Below, one piece after another: positions 10,618 through 18,550 of a stretch of DNA of 64,000 nucleotides. The position numbers and the translations under genes were made by a program. The notes under the pieces are model-generated. The model was not told the DNA's origin and ran no database searches. It worked only from the letters and a program-made list of their open reading frames with translations. Positions within the stretch are counted from its first letter, which is position 1; each line of letters opens with the position of its first letter. Origin of the DNA: Anaeromusa acidaminophila DSM 3853 (lineage in GTDB: Bacteria > Bacillota > Negativicutes > Anaeromusales > Anaeromusaceae); contig NZ_KB894587.1 of NCBI RefSeq assembly GCF_000374545.1, forward strand, positions 1 to 64,000, in the 5' to 3' direction.

Positions 10618-11553
10618 TTACTGCTCGCTCTGAAAAAGAGGAGTCGAGAGATAGCGTTCCCCAGTGTCCGGCAGCAGGGCCACAATAGTCTTACCGGCAA
10701 ATTCCGGCCGTTTCGCCAGTTGCGTAGCCGCATAAACCGCTGCACCGCAGGAAATTCCCACCAAAAGCCCTTCGGTTGTAGCCAGTTCACGGGACGTAGC
10801 AAAAGCGTCCGCTCCGGGCACTTGGAAAATCTCATCCACCACGCCCGTATTTAAGATATCCGGCACAAAGCCGGCGCCAATGCCTTGAATCTTATGAGGT
10901 CCTGCAGCGCCGCCGGAAAGCACCGGAGACTCCGCCGGCTCTACTGCCACAATATGAATGTTGGGGTTTTTCGCTTTAAGCGCTTCCCCGACACCGGTCA
11001 CCGTACCGCCGGTACCAACGCCGGCCACAAATACATCCACCTGACCGTCCGTATCAGCCCATATTTCCTCAGCAGTTGTCGTTCTGTGAATCGCAGGATT
11101 AGCAGGGTTTTTAAACTGCTGCGGAATAAAAGCTTTGCCGTTTTCGGCAGCCAGTTCTTCCGCGCGGCGAATCGCGCCTTTCATGCCTTCCGCACCGGGA
11201 GTCAAGACGACTTTAGCGCCTAACGCCGAAAGAAGCAGACGCCGTTCAATACTCATGGTCTCCGGCATGGTCAAAATAAGCGTATAACCGCGCGCCGCCG
11301 CTACAAAGGCCAAACCAACGCCCGTATTGCCGCTGGTCGGTTCGATAATAACCGTATCCTTGTCCAAAAGGCCTTTTTCTTCTGCATCCGCAATCATGGC
11401 ATAGGCAGCCCGATCCTTTACACTGCCTAAGGGATTGAAATATTCCAGCTTGGCCACAATCTTCGCCGGTAGATTATGGTTCCTCTCATAATTCGTAAGC
11501 TCCAACAACGGAGTATTTCCAATCAGGTCAATCAAGCTTTTTGCGATTTTCAT
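10618..11553 (-). CDS. cysK: Cysteine synthase (O-acetylserine sulfhydrylase)
   Basis: PLP enzyme forming cysteine from O-acetylserine and sulfide. The 311-residue protein shows the PLP lysine in [12 protein letters not shown], the substrate loop [13 protein letters not shown] and the glycine-rich [21 protein letters not shown] lies six bases before ATG 11553; the upstream in-frame ATG at 11568 is part of the ribosome site and is rejected. It has its own promoter (11720-11748) and a leader with an attenuator-like terminator, so it is controlled separately from the upstream sulfur genes. Confidence 0.96.
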   Translation of the reverse strand: MKIAKSLIDLIGNTPLLELTNYERNHNLPAKIVAKLEYFNPLGSVKDRAAYAMIADAEEKGLLDKDTVIIEPTSGNTGVGLAFVAAARGYTLILTMPETMSIERRLLLSALGAKVVLTPGAEGMKGAIRRAEELAAENGKAFIPQQFKNPANPAIHRTTTAEEIWADTDGQVDVFVAGVGTGGTVTGVGEALKAKNPNIHIVAVEPAESPVLSGGAAGPHKIQGIGAGFVPDILNTGVVDEIFQVPGADAFATSRELATTEGLLVGISCGAAVYAATQLAKRPEFAGKTIVALLPDTGERYLSTPLFQSEQ

Positions 11554-11611
11554 TTTTCTTCCTCCCATTCCTCATATCAGCCGACCATGCAGCCGATTTA
11601 CACCGTAAATA

Positions 11612-11677
11612 CAGCAAAAAAGGCCAAGGAAGACTCTCTCAGCACAATGCCGCGAAACCTCCTTGGCCTTCAGTCTT
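11612..11677 (-). terminator. Terminator with competing helix in the cysK leader
   Basis: On the minus strand, AAGGCCAAGGA (11670-11660) pairs with TCCTTGGCCTT (11630-11620), and the next bases are TTTTGCTG: an intrinsic terminator about 65 bases before cysK. A second pairing, AAGACT (11677-11672) with AGTCTT (11635-11630), interleaves with it, so the two helices exclude each other, as in terminator/antiterminator switches. The effector is unknown; cysteine, O-acetylserine or a protein are guesses. Confidence 0.6.
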
Positions 11678-11719
11678 TCTGATCAGCCAAACTCGACTAT
11701 TTAACTCTGAATTGATTAC

Positions 11720-11748
11720 AGGATACCATGTGCGCAGTAGACTGTCAA
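11720..11748 (-). promoter_or_regulatory. Sigma-A-type promoter for cysK
   Basis: Minus strand TTGACA (11743-11748), 17-base spacer, TATCCT (11720-11725). The -35 is perfect and the -10 matches 4 of 6. It lies just after the stop codon of the DUF2292 gene and leads into the cysK leader. Confidence 0.65.
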
Positions 11749-11769
11749 GCTCCTTTTGCAATAACGCTC

Positions 11770-12096
11770 CTAGATGCCGTCTCCATCCATGCCTTGCCAG
11801 TCGCTGCCGCGCAGCTTGGCCGTAGTTTCCACTTGGGTCACCTTACCCCCCTGCACCTTCAACTCCATCCGTCCATATGCCAAGGCTCCGATTCCCGACA
11901 AAATGCGTTTGACCACCTGCGCTGCATCCGGCGATGCTGGGGTTGCAGACGTAGACGCCCCATAAGGCAACCGAAAGATCTCTCTTTTTTCCACCTGCAG
12001 CACCCGCCCGTCCTGGAGCGTAAGAATGACACTGCCAAAACTCAGCTCTTGCAGCATTTGCTGCAAGAGCTCCTGCAACCCTTCCTCCGGTCTCAT
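11770..12096 (-). CDS. YezD/DUF2292-like small protein
   Basis: A 108-residue protein whose N-terminal half has the pattern of DUF2292 proteins (LSFGSVILTLQDGRVLQVEKRE), small proteins of unknown function often encoded beside sulfur assimilation genes. The second half repeats a similar theme (YGRMELKVQGGKVTQVETT), so it may consist of two related beta units. It overlaps the larE stop codon by ATGA, meaning coupled translation, and precedes cysK. Context therefore points to sulfur metabolism. No catalytic residues are evident. Confidence 0.75.
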   Translation of the reverse strand: MRPEEGLQELLQQMLQELSFGSVILTLQDGRVLQVEKREIFRLPYGASTSATPASPDAAQVVKRILSGIGALAYGRMELKVQGGKVTQVETTAKLRGSDWQGMDGDGI

Positions 12097-12944
12097 TGGC
12101 TCAGTCCCTCCGTCTGCTGCTCTGAAGACAGCACTTCATTCATACTGCCCAAGCGATATCCGGCTAAGTCAAGCACTATATACACAAAGCCTAACTCTTG
12201 CAGCGTTTTCGTTAGCTTCGCCGCTACCGACGGCTCCGCCAGCTTCGCAAAGAATTCCGGCGCCACTTCAATGCGTGCGGTTTCGCCATGGTGTCGCACT
12301 CGCAAGTTTACAGGCCCGGTTATTTCCTTAATAGCCCGTTCCGCCTGATCTACCTGACTCAGCCGTTCCGCCGTAATCGGCAGTCCATAGGCCAATCGCG
12401 ATACCAAGCAGGCTGCGCTGGGTTTATTCCAGGTAGGCAAACCCCATTCCTTAGAAAGAGCCCGCACATCGGCTTTGGTAAAGCCTGCATCCCAAAGCGG
12501 ACTTTTTACCGAAGCGGCCAGCTCTTCAATGGCTTTCATGCCCGGGCGAAAATCGCTGGCATCGTCCAAATTGCTGCCCTCTACAACCCAAGGAATATTC
12601 TGCTCTTCGCACCAGCCCACAAGCGCTGTAAAACGCTCTTTTTTGCAATGATAACAACGCAAAGAAGTATTTTCAACAAAGGACTCTTTAGAAAATTCCT
12701 GAGTTTCCAGCACCACATGCCGCACGCCAATCGCTTCGGCAATACGCTTGGCGTCATTAAGCTCCCACTCCGGCAAAGACGGCGAAGATGCCGTAGCCGC
12801 CAAGGCCTGCCGCCCCAGCACTTTGTACGCCGCCGCCGCCAAGAGCGTACTGTCTACGCCGCCGGAAAAGGCAACCGCCACCTTGCCCATCTGCCGCAGC
12901 AGCTCTAAAAGCCGCGCCTCTTTTTCTTTCAATGTCTGGCTCAC
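12093..12944 (-). CDS. larE: ATP-dependent sulfur transferase LarE
   Basis: LarE proteins build the thiocarboxylates of the nickel-pincer nucleotide cofactor used by lactate racemase and related LarA enzymes. The 283-residue protein begins with the PP-loop AFSGGVDSTLL and has the family segments VEGSNLDDASDFRPGM and KPSAACLVSRLAYG. Three cysteines stand out: Cys97 and Cys100 (RCYHCK) and Cys179 (AACLVSR). That pattern fits the iron-sulfur type of LarE, which binds a 4Fe-4S cluster and need not sacrifice its own cysteine sulfur (family knowledge; inference here). larB, larC and larA are not in the window. Neighbours are metQ and the DUF2292 gene. Confidence 0.92.
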   Translation of the reverse strand: MSQTLKEKEARLLELLRQMGKVAVAFSGGVDSTLLAAAAYKVLGRQALAATASSPSLPEWELNDAKRIAEAIGVRHVVLETQEFSKESFVENTSLRCYHCKKERFTALVGWCEEQNIPWVVEGSNLDDASDFRPGMKAIEELAASVKSPLWDAGFTKADVRALSKEWGLPTWNKPSAACLVSRLAYGLPITAERLSQVDQAERAIKEITGPVNLRVRHHGETARIEVAPEFFAKLAEPSVAAKLTKTLQELGFVYIVLDLAGYRLGSMNEVLSSEQQTEGLSQ

Positions 12945-13004
12945 TCATTACGCCCCCTTTAGAAAACCGTTACTTCGAAACTGCCGCATGAAAATTGCAC
13001 CGTT

Positions 13005-13829
13005 TTACCAAGCCGCCAAAGCCGAGCCTTTGAAATGCTCTGCTACAAACTTTTTCACTTCTTCAGACTGATAGGCTTTGATCAGCTTTTGCACAGCCGG
13101 ATTCTCCTTATCCTGACTACGCACGGCAATCACATTGGCGTAGGGAGAATTGCCGTCTTCGATAAACAAAGAATCTTTAGTAGGAACTAAACCCGCCACC
13201 AACGCATAGTTCGTGTTGATCACTGCCAGATCGACGTCTTCCATGGAGCGAGGCACCTGAGCGGCCTCCAGTTCACGCAACTGAATGTTTTTCGGATTTC
13301 CCACAACATCCGCCACTGTCGCTTTCAGGCCAGCGCCCTCTTTCAACTTCAACAGCCCCTGTTTTTCCAAGAGCAGCAACGCCCGTCCCGCATTGGTCGG
13401 GTCGTTGGGAATGGCTACAATCGCGCCGTCTTTCAGTTCTGCAGCAGATTTCACTTTCTTAGAATATGCCGCCATCGGGAAAATTACTGTTTTTGCCACG
13501 CTGGTCAAAGCATATTTTCTCTCTTGAATCTGATTGTCCAAAAATGGCTGATGCTGATAGCTGTTCGCTTCCAGTTCCCCTTGATTCAAGGCAATATTGG
13601 GCTGAATATAATCGTTAAACTCCACGATCTGGATATTTAGGCCGTCTTTAGCGGCTACCTTTTTAACTTCTTCCATAATTTCCGCATGAGGACCTGCGGT
13701 CACACCAATTCGGAACGGTTTGTTGGCATCTGCCGCCGGCTTAGAAGCGCCGCCGCATCCTGCCAAAAGAGTTCCTGCCAAAACAACACCCAGAGCTGCA
13801 CTGGTCCATTTCAACCATTTTTTATTCAT
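13005..13829 (-). CDS. metQ: Methionine ABC transporter substrate-binding lipoprotein (MetQ/NlpA)
   Basis: Binds methionine or a related amino acid outside the cytoplasmic membrane and delivers it to MetNI. The 274-residue precursor has a lipoprotein signal (MNKKWLKWTSAALGVVLAG) with lipobox LLAGC, then the NlpA fold with FRIGVTAGPHAEIMEEVK and VDLAVINTNYALVAGL. GGGAGG precedes the start. The permease and ATPase genes are not adjacent, which is unusual. It follows the SAM-riboswitch-controlled aminotransferase gene by 130 bases and may share its transcript. Confidence 0.93.
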   Translation of the reverse strand: MNKKWLKWTSAALGVVLAGTLLAGCGGASKPAADANKPFRIGVTAGPHAEIMEEVKKVAAKDGLNIQIVEFNDYIQPNIALNQGELEANSYQHQPFLDNQIQERKYALTSVAKTVIFPMAAYSKKVKSAAELKDGAIVAIPNDPTNAGRALLLLEKQGLLKLKEGAGLKATVADVVGNPKNIQLRELEAAQVPRSMEDVDLAVINTNYALVAGLVPTKDSLFIEDGNSPYANVIAVRSQDKENPAVQKLIKAYQSEEVKKFVAEHFKGSALAAW

Positions 13830-13959
13830 TGTGATCTTCCTCCCTGTTTACGCATGATTTTGTTATCTATCGGCAGCGAACTTCCGGCCGTTTCATTCCC
13901 CTCTCACGCCCGGGCCCTGGGTATGGTTCAGGAAGATGACACCTAAAATTCGTTGACTG

Positions 13960-15126
13960 CTATTTTTTGCGCCACTGACGCAGGCGCTGCGCCGCCGCTT
14001 CCAAGGTCTCCATTTTTTTGCAGAAGCAGAAGCGAATGAAGGTATGACTGTCCGGCTGGTCTGGACGATAGAAGCTGGAACCTGGAACTACGGCTACGCC
14101 AATCTTTTCCGCCAAATAGAAGGCGCAGGCCACATCGTCATCCCAGCCCATTGGCCGGATATCGGCCATAATGTAGTACGCCCCTTCCGGCCGTACACAA
14201 CCCAAGCCGACCTCCTGCAGCACCTTCAGCAAATAATCGCGGCGTTCGCGGTAAAACGACGCTAATTCTTCGTAGTATTGAGGCTCAAAGCGCACTGCTT
14301 CGGCCACTGCCATTTGCAGGGGCGCCGCAGCACCTACCGTCAAGAAGTCATGAACTTTGCGAATCGAAGCTGTCAGCTCCGCCGACGCCGCTACAAAGCC
14401 GATGCGCCAGCCAGTAACACTGTAGGTTTTGGAGACGCTGTTGATGACAATAGTCCGCTCTGCCATGCCCGGCAAGGTCCAAATGGGTTCATGCTTTGCG
14501 TTGTCATACAAAATGTGCTCGTAAATTTCATCAGTGATCGCTAAAGAGTCGTAACGCTGACACAATTCAGCAATAAATTCCAGCTCTTTTTTATTGAACA
14601 CTTTGCCTGTAGGATTATTGGGGGTATTAATAATAATAGCGCGCGTCTTCTCATTAAAAGCGGCCGCTAATTCCTCAAAATCAAAAGAAAAATCAGGCGC
14701 CTTCAGCGTCACATAGCGGGGAGTGGCGCCGCAAAGCACCACATCAGCACCATAATTTTCATAGAACGGTTCAAAAACAATAACTTCTTCCCCTGGATTG
14801 ATGGTTGCCAACAAGGTTGCAATCATGCCTTCGGTAGAACCACAAACAACGGTCAATTGCGTCTCCGGGTCCCAAGTTACGCCGTAATCGCGCTGTGTCT
14901 TCCAGACGAGGGCGTCTCGCAGCGGCTTAGAGCCCCAAGTAATGGCGTACTGATTATGGTCTGCAAAAATGGCTCGCTGCGCCGCTTCCTTCAATTCTTG
15001 AGGCGCCGGAAAATCCGGAAAACCTTGGGCCAAATTAATCGCGCCATGCGCCGCCGCCACGCGGGACATCTCGCGGATAACGGATTCCGTAAATTGTTTG
15101 GCTTTCAACGATGCAAAATTTCTCAT
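13960..15126 (-). CDS. PLP-dependent aminotransferase (class I), probably methionine-related
   Basis: Fold-type I aminotransferase of 388 residues. It has the PLP lysine in INSVSKTYSVTGWRIGF, NNPTGKVFNKKEL and DEIYEHILYD binding PLP, and the C-terminal substrate arginine in HTFIRFCF. It resembles the methionine/kynurenine aminotransferase branch. The SAM-I riboswitch directly upstream and metQ downstream indicate a role in methionine metabolism, for example transamination of methionine or of 4-methylthio-2-oxobutanoate; substrate assignment is inference. Confidence 0.9.
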   Translation of the reverse strand: MRNFASLKAKQFTESVIREMSRVAAAHGAINLAQGFPDFPAPQELKEAAQRAIFADHNQYAITWGSKPLRDALVWKTQRDYGVTWDPETQLTVVCGSTEGMIATLLATINPGEEVIVFEPFYENYGADVVLCGATPRYVTLKAPDFSFDFEELAAAFNEKTRAIIINTPNNPTGKVFNKKELEFIAELCQRYDSLAITDEIYEHILYDNAKHEPIWTLPGMAERTIVINSVSKTYSVTGWRIGFVAASAELTASIRKVHDFLTVGAAAPLQMAVAEAVRFEPQYYEELASFYRERRDYLLKVLQEVGLGCVRPEGAYYIMADIRPMGWDDDVACAFYLAEKIGVAVVPGSSFYRPDQPDSHTFIRFCFCKKMETLEAAAQRLRQWRKK

Positions 15127-15167
15127 GGTACTAATCGTCTCCTTCAGTTGTTTTCAGCTAGTTAAAT

Positions 15168-15343
15168 AAAAAAGATCTCTTCGCGCAGCGAAGAGATCCC
15201 GGTTTCATAAAGTTGCCGTCTCCCTCTTCATCTGCCAGGATTTCCCCCTGCAGGAATTGGCACCGTTCATTTCCGCTCAAAAACGAAAATGTGGTTGCCG
15301 CGGCGTCATAGGGCCAGTCCCTCAGCCAACTCATGATGAAAAG
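15168..15343 (-). promoter_or_regulatory. SAM-I (S-box) riboswitch
   Basis: On the minus strand the aptamer runs from about 15343 to 15224. Helix P1 is CTTTTCATC (15343-15335) with GATGAAGAG (15232-15224). Between lie the S-box core motifs ATGAGT...GAGGGACTGGCCC, TATGACGCC, GGCAACC and GGTGCCAATTCCTGCA. It is followed by a perfect 11-bp terminator stem (15188-15198 with 15174-15184, GATCTCTTCGC arm) and a T-rich tract. Binding of SAM should end transcription before the aminotransferase gene. This accounts for most of the 309-base gap at 15127-15435. Confidence 0.93.
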
Positions 15344-15435
15344 AAATTATATGGAGTTGTTGAAATCAATACTATCACGACTACAGATCCTCTGTCAACC
15401 GCCTATTCGTAGTTTTCTTATCATTTTTGTCTGGA

Positions 15436-16431
15436 TTAAAAAAGAACCTCAATCGTACCGATAATATCTCCTCGGTGATTTTTAAGCACCGGCGGATACT
15501 TAGCCCAAAGCGCAGCCTCTTCTTCCTTGGTCAAAAGGCCCGCTCTTTTCAGCACGCCGATAACCATAGGATTGATGCTGCGGTAGGAGCCGTCCTCCAC
15601 TTTAAAGGTCATTCCCAAACCGCTCTGGGTATCCGCTAAACAATAGACGGCTTCTGAACCAATTTTGGCCACAAGGCGTCCTTTCGTTAATTCCATAAGA
15701 ACCGTATCAATACGACCGGTTCCTGCCACTGCATGCGGGTACGCTACCATTGCATTACGCACGGCCGTAATGGACTCTTCATCCGAACCCCAACCAGCGC
15801 CTTCCGGTTTAGCCAAGCGGGCATACCCATAAGCCATGCGATCTAAAGGCAGCCAAAAAACCGGCACGCCACAGCCGTCAATGCCTAGCTCCACCTCGTC
15901 CTGCCGCAACCCCACCGCCGCAGCCACCTCTTTATGCATCACCTGCTGCACCGCATGCTCTGCTAACGTATAGCCGTCGATAGACAAGCCCCGCAGCATA
16001 GCCAAGGCCAACATACCGCTGTGTTTGCCGGAGCACGCGTTATGGACGGCCTGAAACTTTTCGCCAGCCAGCAATACCGCCGTGGCCGCCTTGCCGCTCA
16101 TAGGCTTGGCCGCGCCGCAAGCCAACGCGTCCGGCGTCAAGCCCACCTTAGCTAAAACGCTTTGCGCCAAAGCCACATGTTCCTTTTCACCGCTATGGGA
16201 AGAAACCAAAAAAGCCAGTTCCTCCTGGGTCAGACCAAAATGCTCCACCCCGCCATCCCGGACAAAAGGCAGCACTTGAAACGGTTTCGCGGCGGACCGC
16301 CAAAACATGGGACGCTTGGCGTCACCCACAGCATCTACAAGTTCTCCTTTTAGATTCACAAAAGCAATATCCGCCCGATGCAAGCTTTCCACTTTGCCAG
16401 CCCGGGTATAATGCAATACAACTTCACTCAT
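15436..16431 (-). CDS. Asparaginase (PF06089 type, AnsA-like)
   Basis: Predicted L-asparaginase of the thermolabile, Rhizobium-type family, which is unrelated to the type I/II enzymes and releases ammonia from asparagine in the cytosol. The 331-residue protein has family motifs RSAAKPFQ, VSSHSGEKEHV, HNACSGKHSGMLA and GIDGCGVPVFWLP; the paired Ser-Lys and Cys residues in these motifs are the proposed active and metal-site residues. AGGAGG lies eight bases upstream. It is transcribed away from the GH26 gene. Amino-acid catabolism fits the fermentative lifestyle of the organism. Confidence 0.88.
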   Translation of the reverse strand: MSEVVLHYTRAGKVESLHRADIAFVNLKGELVDAVGDAKRPMFWRSAAKPFQVLPFVRDGGVEHFGLTQEELAFLVSSHSGEKEHVALAQSVLAKVGLTPDALACGAAKPMSGKAATAVLLAGEKFQAVHNACSGKHSGMLALAMLRGLSIDGYTLAEHAVQQVMHKEVAAAVGLRQDEVELGIDGCGVPVFWLPLDRMAYGYARLAKPEGAGWGSDEESITAVRNAMVAYPHAVAGTGRIDTVLMELTKGRLVAKIGSEAVYCLADTQSGLGMTFKVEDGSYRSINPMVIGVLKRAGLLTKEEEAALWAKYPPVLKNHRGDIIGTIEVLF

Positions 16432-16484
16432 TGTTTTTTCCTCCTGCCTCTAGAGAGCAAACCGCTCATTTCTTTCTGCTTAAA

Positions 16485-16513
16485 AGTATACATGCCTCCC
16501 CCGCTTCCGTAAA
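16485..16513 (-). promoter_or_regulatory. Promoter for the asparaginase gene
   Basis: Minus strand TTTACG (16508-16513), 17-base spacer, TATACT (16485-16490). The -10 matches 5 of 6 and the -35 matches 4 of 6. It lies back to back with the GH26 promoter. Confidence 0.5.
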
Positions 16514-16519
16514 GACTCA

Positions 16520-16548
16520 TTGCGCCGGTCTTTATTTCCCGCTACACT
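16520..16548 (+). promoter_or_regulatory. Promoter for the GH26 gene
   Basis: Plus strand TTGCGC (16520-16525), 17-base spacer, TACACT (16543-16548), each matching 4 of 6 of the sigma-A consensus. GGGAG lies seven bases before the ATG at 16587. Confidence 0.5.
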
Positions 16549-16586
16549 AGAAGAGATCAGTTTATAGTTATGAAGGGAGTTTTTTC

Positions 16587-18254
16587 ATGCGCCATTATTT
16601 TTTGATTTTATTGCTGCTTTGCAGCGCCTTTCTCGGACCGCAAATCGCAGCGGCGGAAACTCTGCATTTTATCAACGGCTATGCAGCCGATCCGGCAAGC
16701 CGTCAAGCAATGGACGACTACAAAACACTCGAGGACGCCAACGACGGCTGGCAGCGTTATCAAGATTACGCCAACGGCTACGCTCTGTCGGTTCCTGCCG
16801 GCATGAATCTTGACATCAGCCTTTCCGCGGTGCGTACCGTTTTCCAGACTCCGGCCCATAAAATTGAAATTTATCGGGACGACTTACGCCACACAGGCAG
16901 TACGGTCAGCGAATACATGGAATACGGCAACCGCTTCTTACATAACACTAAAGACCATGAACTGCTCCAAGACAGTTATATCACCGACGACGCCGGCCGT
17001 CTCGTACATATCCTGCAGTGGCAGCGCCGCTCCTTAAAAGCAGTGCCGCAGGACCGCAACCACTACTACTGCGCGGAAATCGCCACCGGCAGCAGCGAAG
17101 TGTATACCATCCTCATCAAATCCACAGAGCCCATCGATTGGGGAAATGCCGTACGGCGCAGCTTCCAGCGCATCTCCCGCGAAGGTAATGCCGGCATTTT
17201 CCGGCGCGACAACTCTGCGGCCAAAGCCTTCAGCCATCAAGAATTGCAAGCCTTCTGGCAGCGTTACTTTTCTCCTTCCAGCACCTGGACCTGGGGCATT
17301 TTCGAGCCTTCCGCACCGGAAGTATTGCGCCCGCTAAACGCCATTGAAGAAAGCACTAAGCATAAATTTCCTTTCTTGCTTCGTTATCAAACGCTAGAAG
17401 AACGCGCCCCTGTACGCGGCCTGCAGCAAGCTTACGAGGAAGGACGCTATGTAGAACTAACTTTAAGCACCATTCGCACCAGCGATGAAGCGAACGCGCT
17501 CTGGACCGGCGGCAGCAGCAACGCCAGCTTCGTCTACGAAGTGCTGGACGGGCAACACGACGAGTATTTTCGCCTCCACGCCCGGCAGCTGAAATATTTC
17601 AACCACCCTGTATTGCTGCGACTCAACAATGAAATGAACGGCGACTGGTGCTGGTACTCCGCTTATCATCTTTCCAAAGACGCCGACCTGTATATCGCCC
17701 TTTGGAACCATTTGCGCCGCTTATACGCCGAAGAAGGGGCGGATAACGTCCTTTGGGTCTGGAATCCTCATGACGTCTCTCGCCCGGATTTCGGCTGGAA
17801 CCACTCCTATGTCTACTACCCGGGAGATGACGCCGTCGATATTGTCGGCATGACCGGGTACAATAACGGCACTTACTTTCCTTCAGAAAAATGGCGTACT
17901 TTCCAGGAAATCTATCAACCGCTCTACCAAGGCTATAGCACAGCTTTCCCCGGCAAACCCTTTCTCATTGGCGAGTTCGCCAGCAATTCCGTCGGCGGAG
18001 ACAAGCCCGCCTGGATTCGCGATATGTTTTCGCATTTAAAAGAATACCCCAATATCAAAGTGGCCATTTGGTGGAGCGGCATTGATTACGATCAAAACGG
18101 GCAGCCTGGACGCATCTACATTTTGGACGAAGACGAGCCGACACTACAAGCTTTCCGCGAAGGCGCAGCCAAGCAAAATCCGCCCGCACCGGTTCCCTCT
18201 CCCGTACAACCGCCTGCTGTTACGCAGCCTGAGAAACAAAAAAACAAACGTTAA
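16587..18254 (+). CDS. Secreted glycoside hydrolase, family 26-like
   Basis: Exported beta-mannanase-like enzyme of 555 residues. A signal peptide (about 1-23, cleavage after AAA) is followed by a roughly 190-residue N-terminal domain I do not recognise, then a GH26-type barrel (about 225-525). The barrel has the general acid Glu349 in RLNNEMNGDW and the nucleophile Glu463 in LIGEFAS; WVWNPHD and MTGYNNGTY are other barrel motifs. A Pro-rich tail (530-555) ends the protein. The natural substrate could be mannan, mixed-linkage glucan or the cell's own exopolysaccharide. It is the only plus-strand gene in the first 31 kb and interrupts the housekeeping cluster between asparaginase and ftsH, which suggests an acquired gene. 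Confidence 0.85.
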   Translation: MRHYFLILLLLCSAFLGPQIAAAETLHFINGYAADPASRQAMDDYKTLEDANDGWQRYQDYANGYALSVPAGMNLDISLSAVRTVFQTPAHKIEIYRDDLRHTGSTVSEYMEYGNRFLHNTKDHELLQDSYITDDAGRLVHILQWQRRSLKAVPQDRNHYYCAEIATGSSEVYTILIKSTEPIDWGNAVRRSFQRISREGNAGIFRRDNSAAKAFSHQELQAFWQRYFSPSSTWTWGIFEPSAPEVLRPLNAIEESTKHKFPFLLRYQTLEERAPVRGLQQAYEEGRYVELTLSTIRTSDEANALWTGGSSNASFVYEVLDGQHDEYFRLHARQLKYFNHPVLLRLNNEMNGDWCWYSAYHLSKDADLYIALWNHLRRLYAEEGADNVLWVWNPHDVSRPDFGWNHSYVYYPGDDAVDIVGMTGYNNGTYFPSEKWRTFQEIYQPLYQGYSTAFPGKPFLIGEFASNSVGGDKPAWIRDMFSHLKEYPNIKVAIWWSGIDYDQNGQPGRIYILDEDEPTLQAFREGAAKQNPPAPVPSPVQPPAVTQPEKQKNKR

Positions 18255-18332
18255 CGCCAAGTATTTAAACAGGAATAGAGCAAGTAAAGCGGGGGACCAA
18301 TCACGACTGCTTTTTTTACTCTCGAAAGCCCC

Positions 18333-18410
18333 TTTCGTGTATTTCGCGGTTCGTTAGCAACGTCTCTCGAAGTTATTATCCAACCGCAAAAATCGCGAAA
18401 AGCACGAAAA
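18333..18410. repeat. Imperfect inverted repeat of the TTTCGTG...TTTCGCGGTT kind
   Basis: The arm TTTCGTGTATTTCGCGGTT at 18333-18351 is repeated inverted and slightly expanded at 18382-18410 (AACCGC, spacer, CGCGAAAAGCACGAAA). Short units ACGAAA/CGCGAAA recur within it. It lies in the 296-base gap between the GH26 gene and ftsH, which holds no gene. Similar A/C/G-poor intergenic repeats are known from many genomes, but I cannot name the family. Confidence 0.55.
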
Positions 18411-18490
18411 TTGATTTGTCGTTCTCTCAAGCCTTCTCTATTCCTCCTTTCCCAGACTCTCAAAACTTATAAATTCTGGTATAGAAAAAA

Positions 18491-18528
18491 GAAAGCGGCA
18501 CAGCCTAATTCAAGGCTGTGCCGCTTTC
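18491..18528. terminator. Bidirectional terminator between GH26 gene and ftsH
   Basis: A perfect 16-bp stem (GAAAGCGGCACAGCCT at 18491-18506, complement at 18513-18528) with a six-base loop, an A run on the left and T-rich bases on the right. It can end both the plus-strand GH26 transcript and the minus-strand ftsH transcript. Confidence 0.85.
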
Positions 18529-18550
18529 TTTATCTTGGCCTTACTACCTG

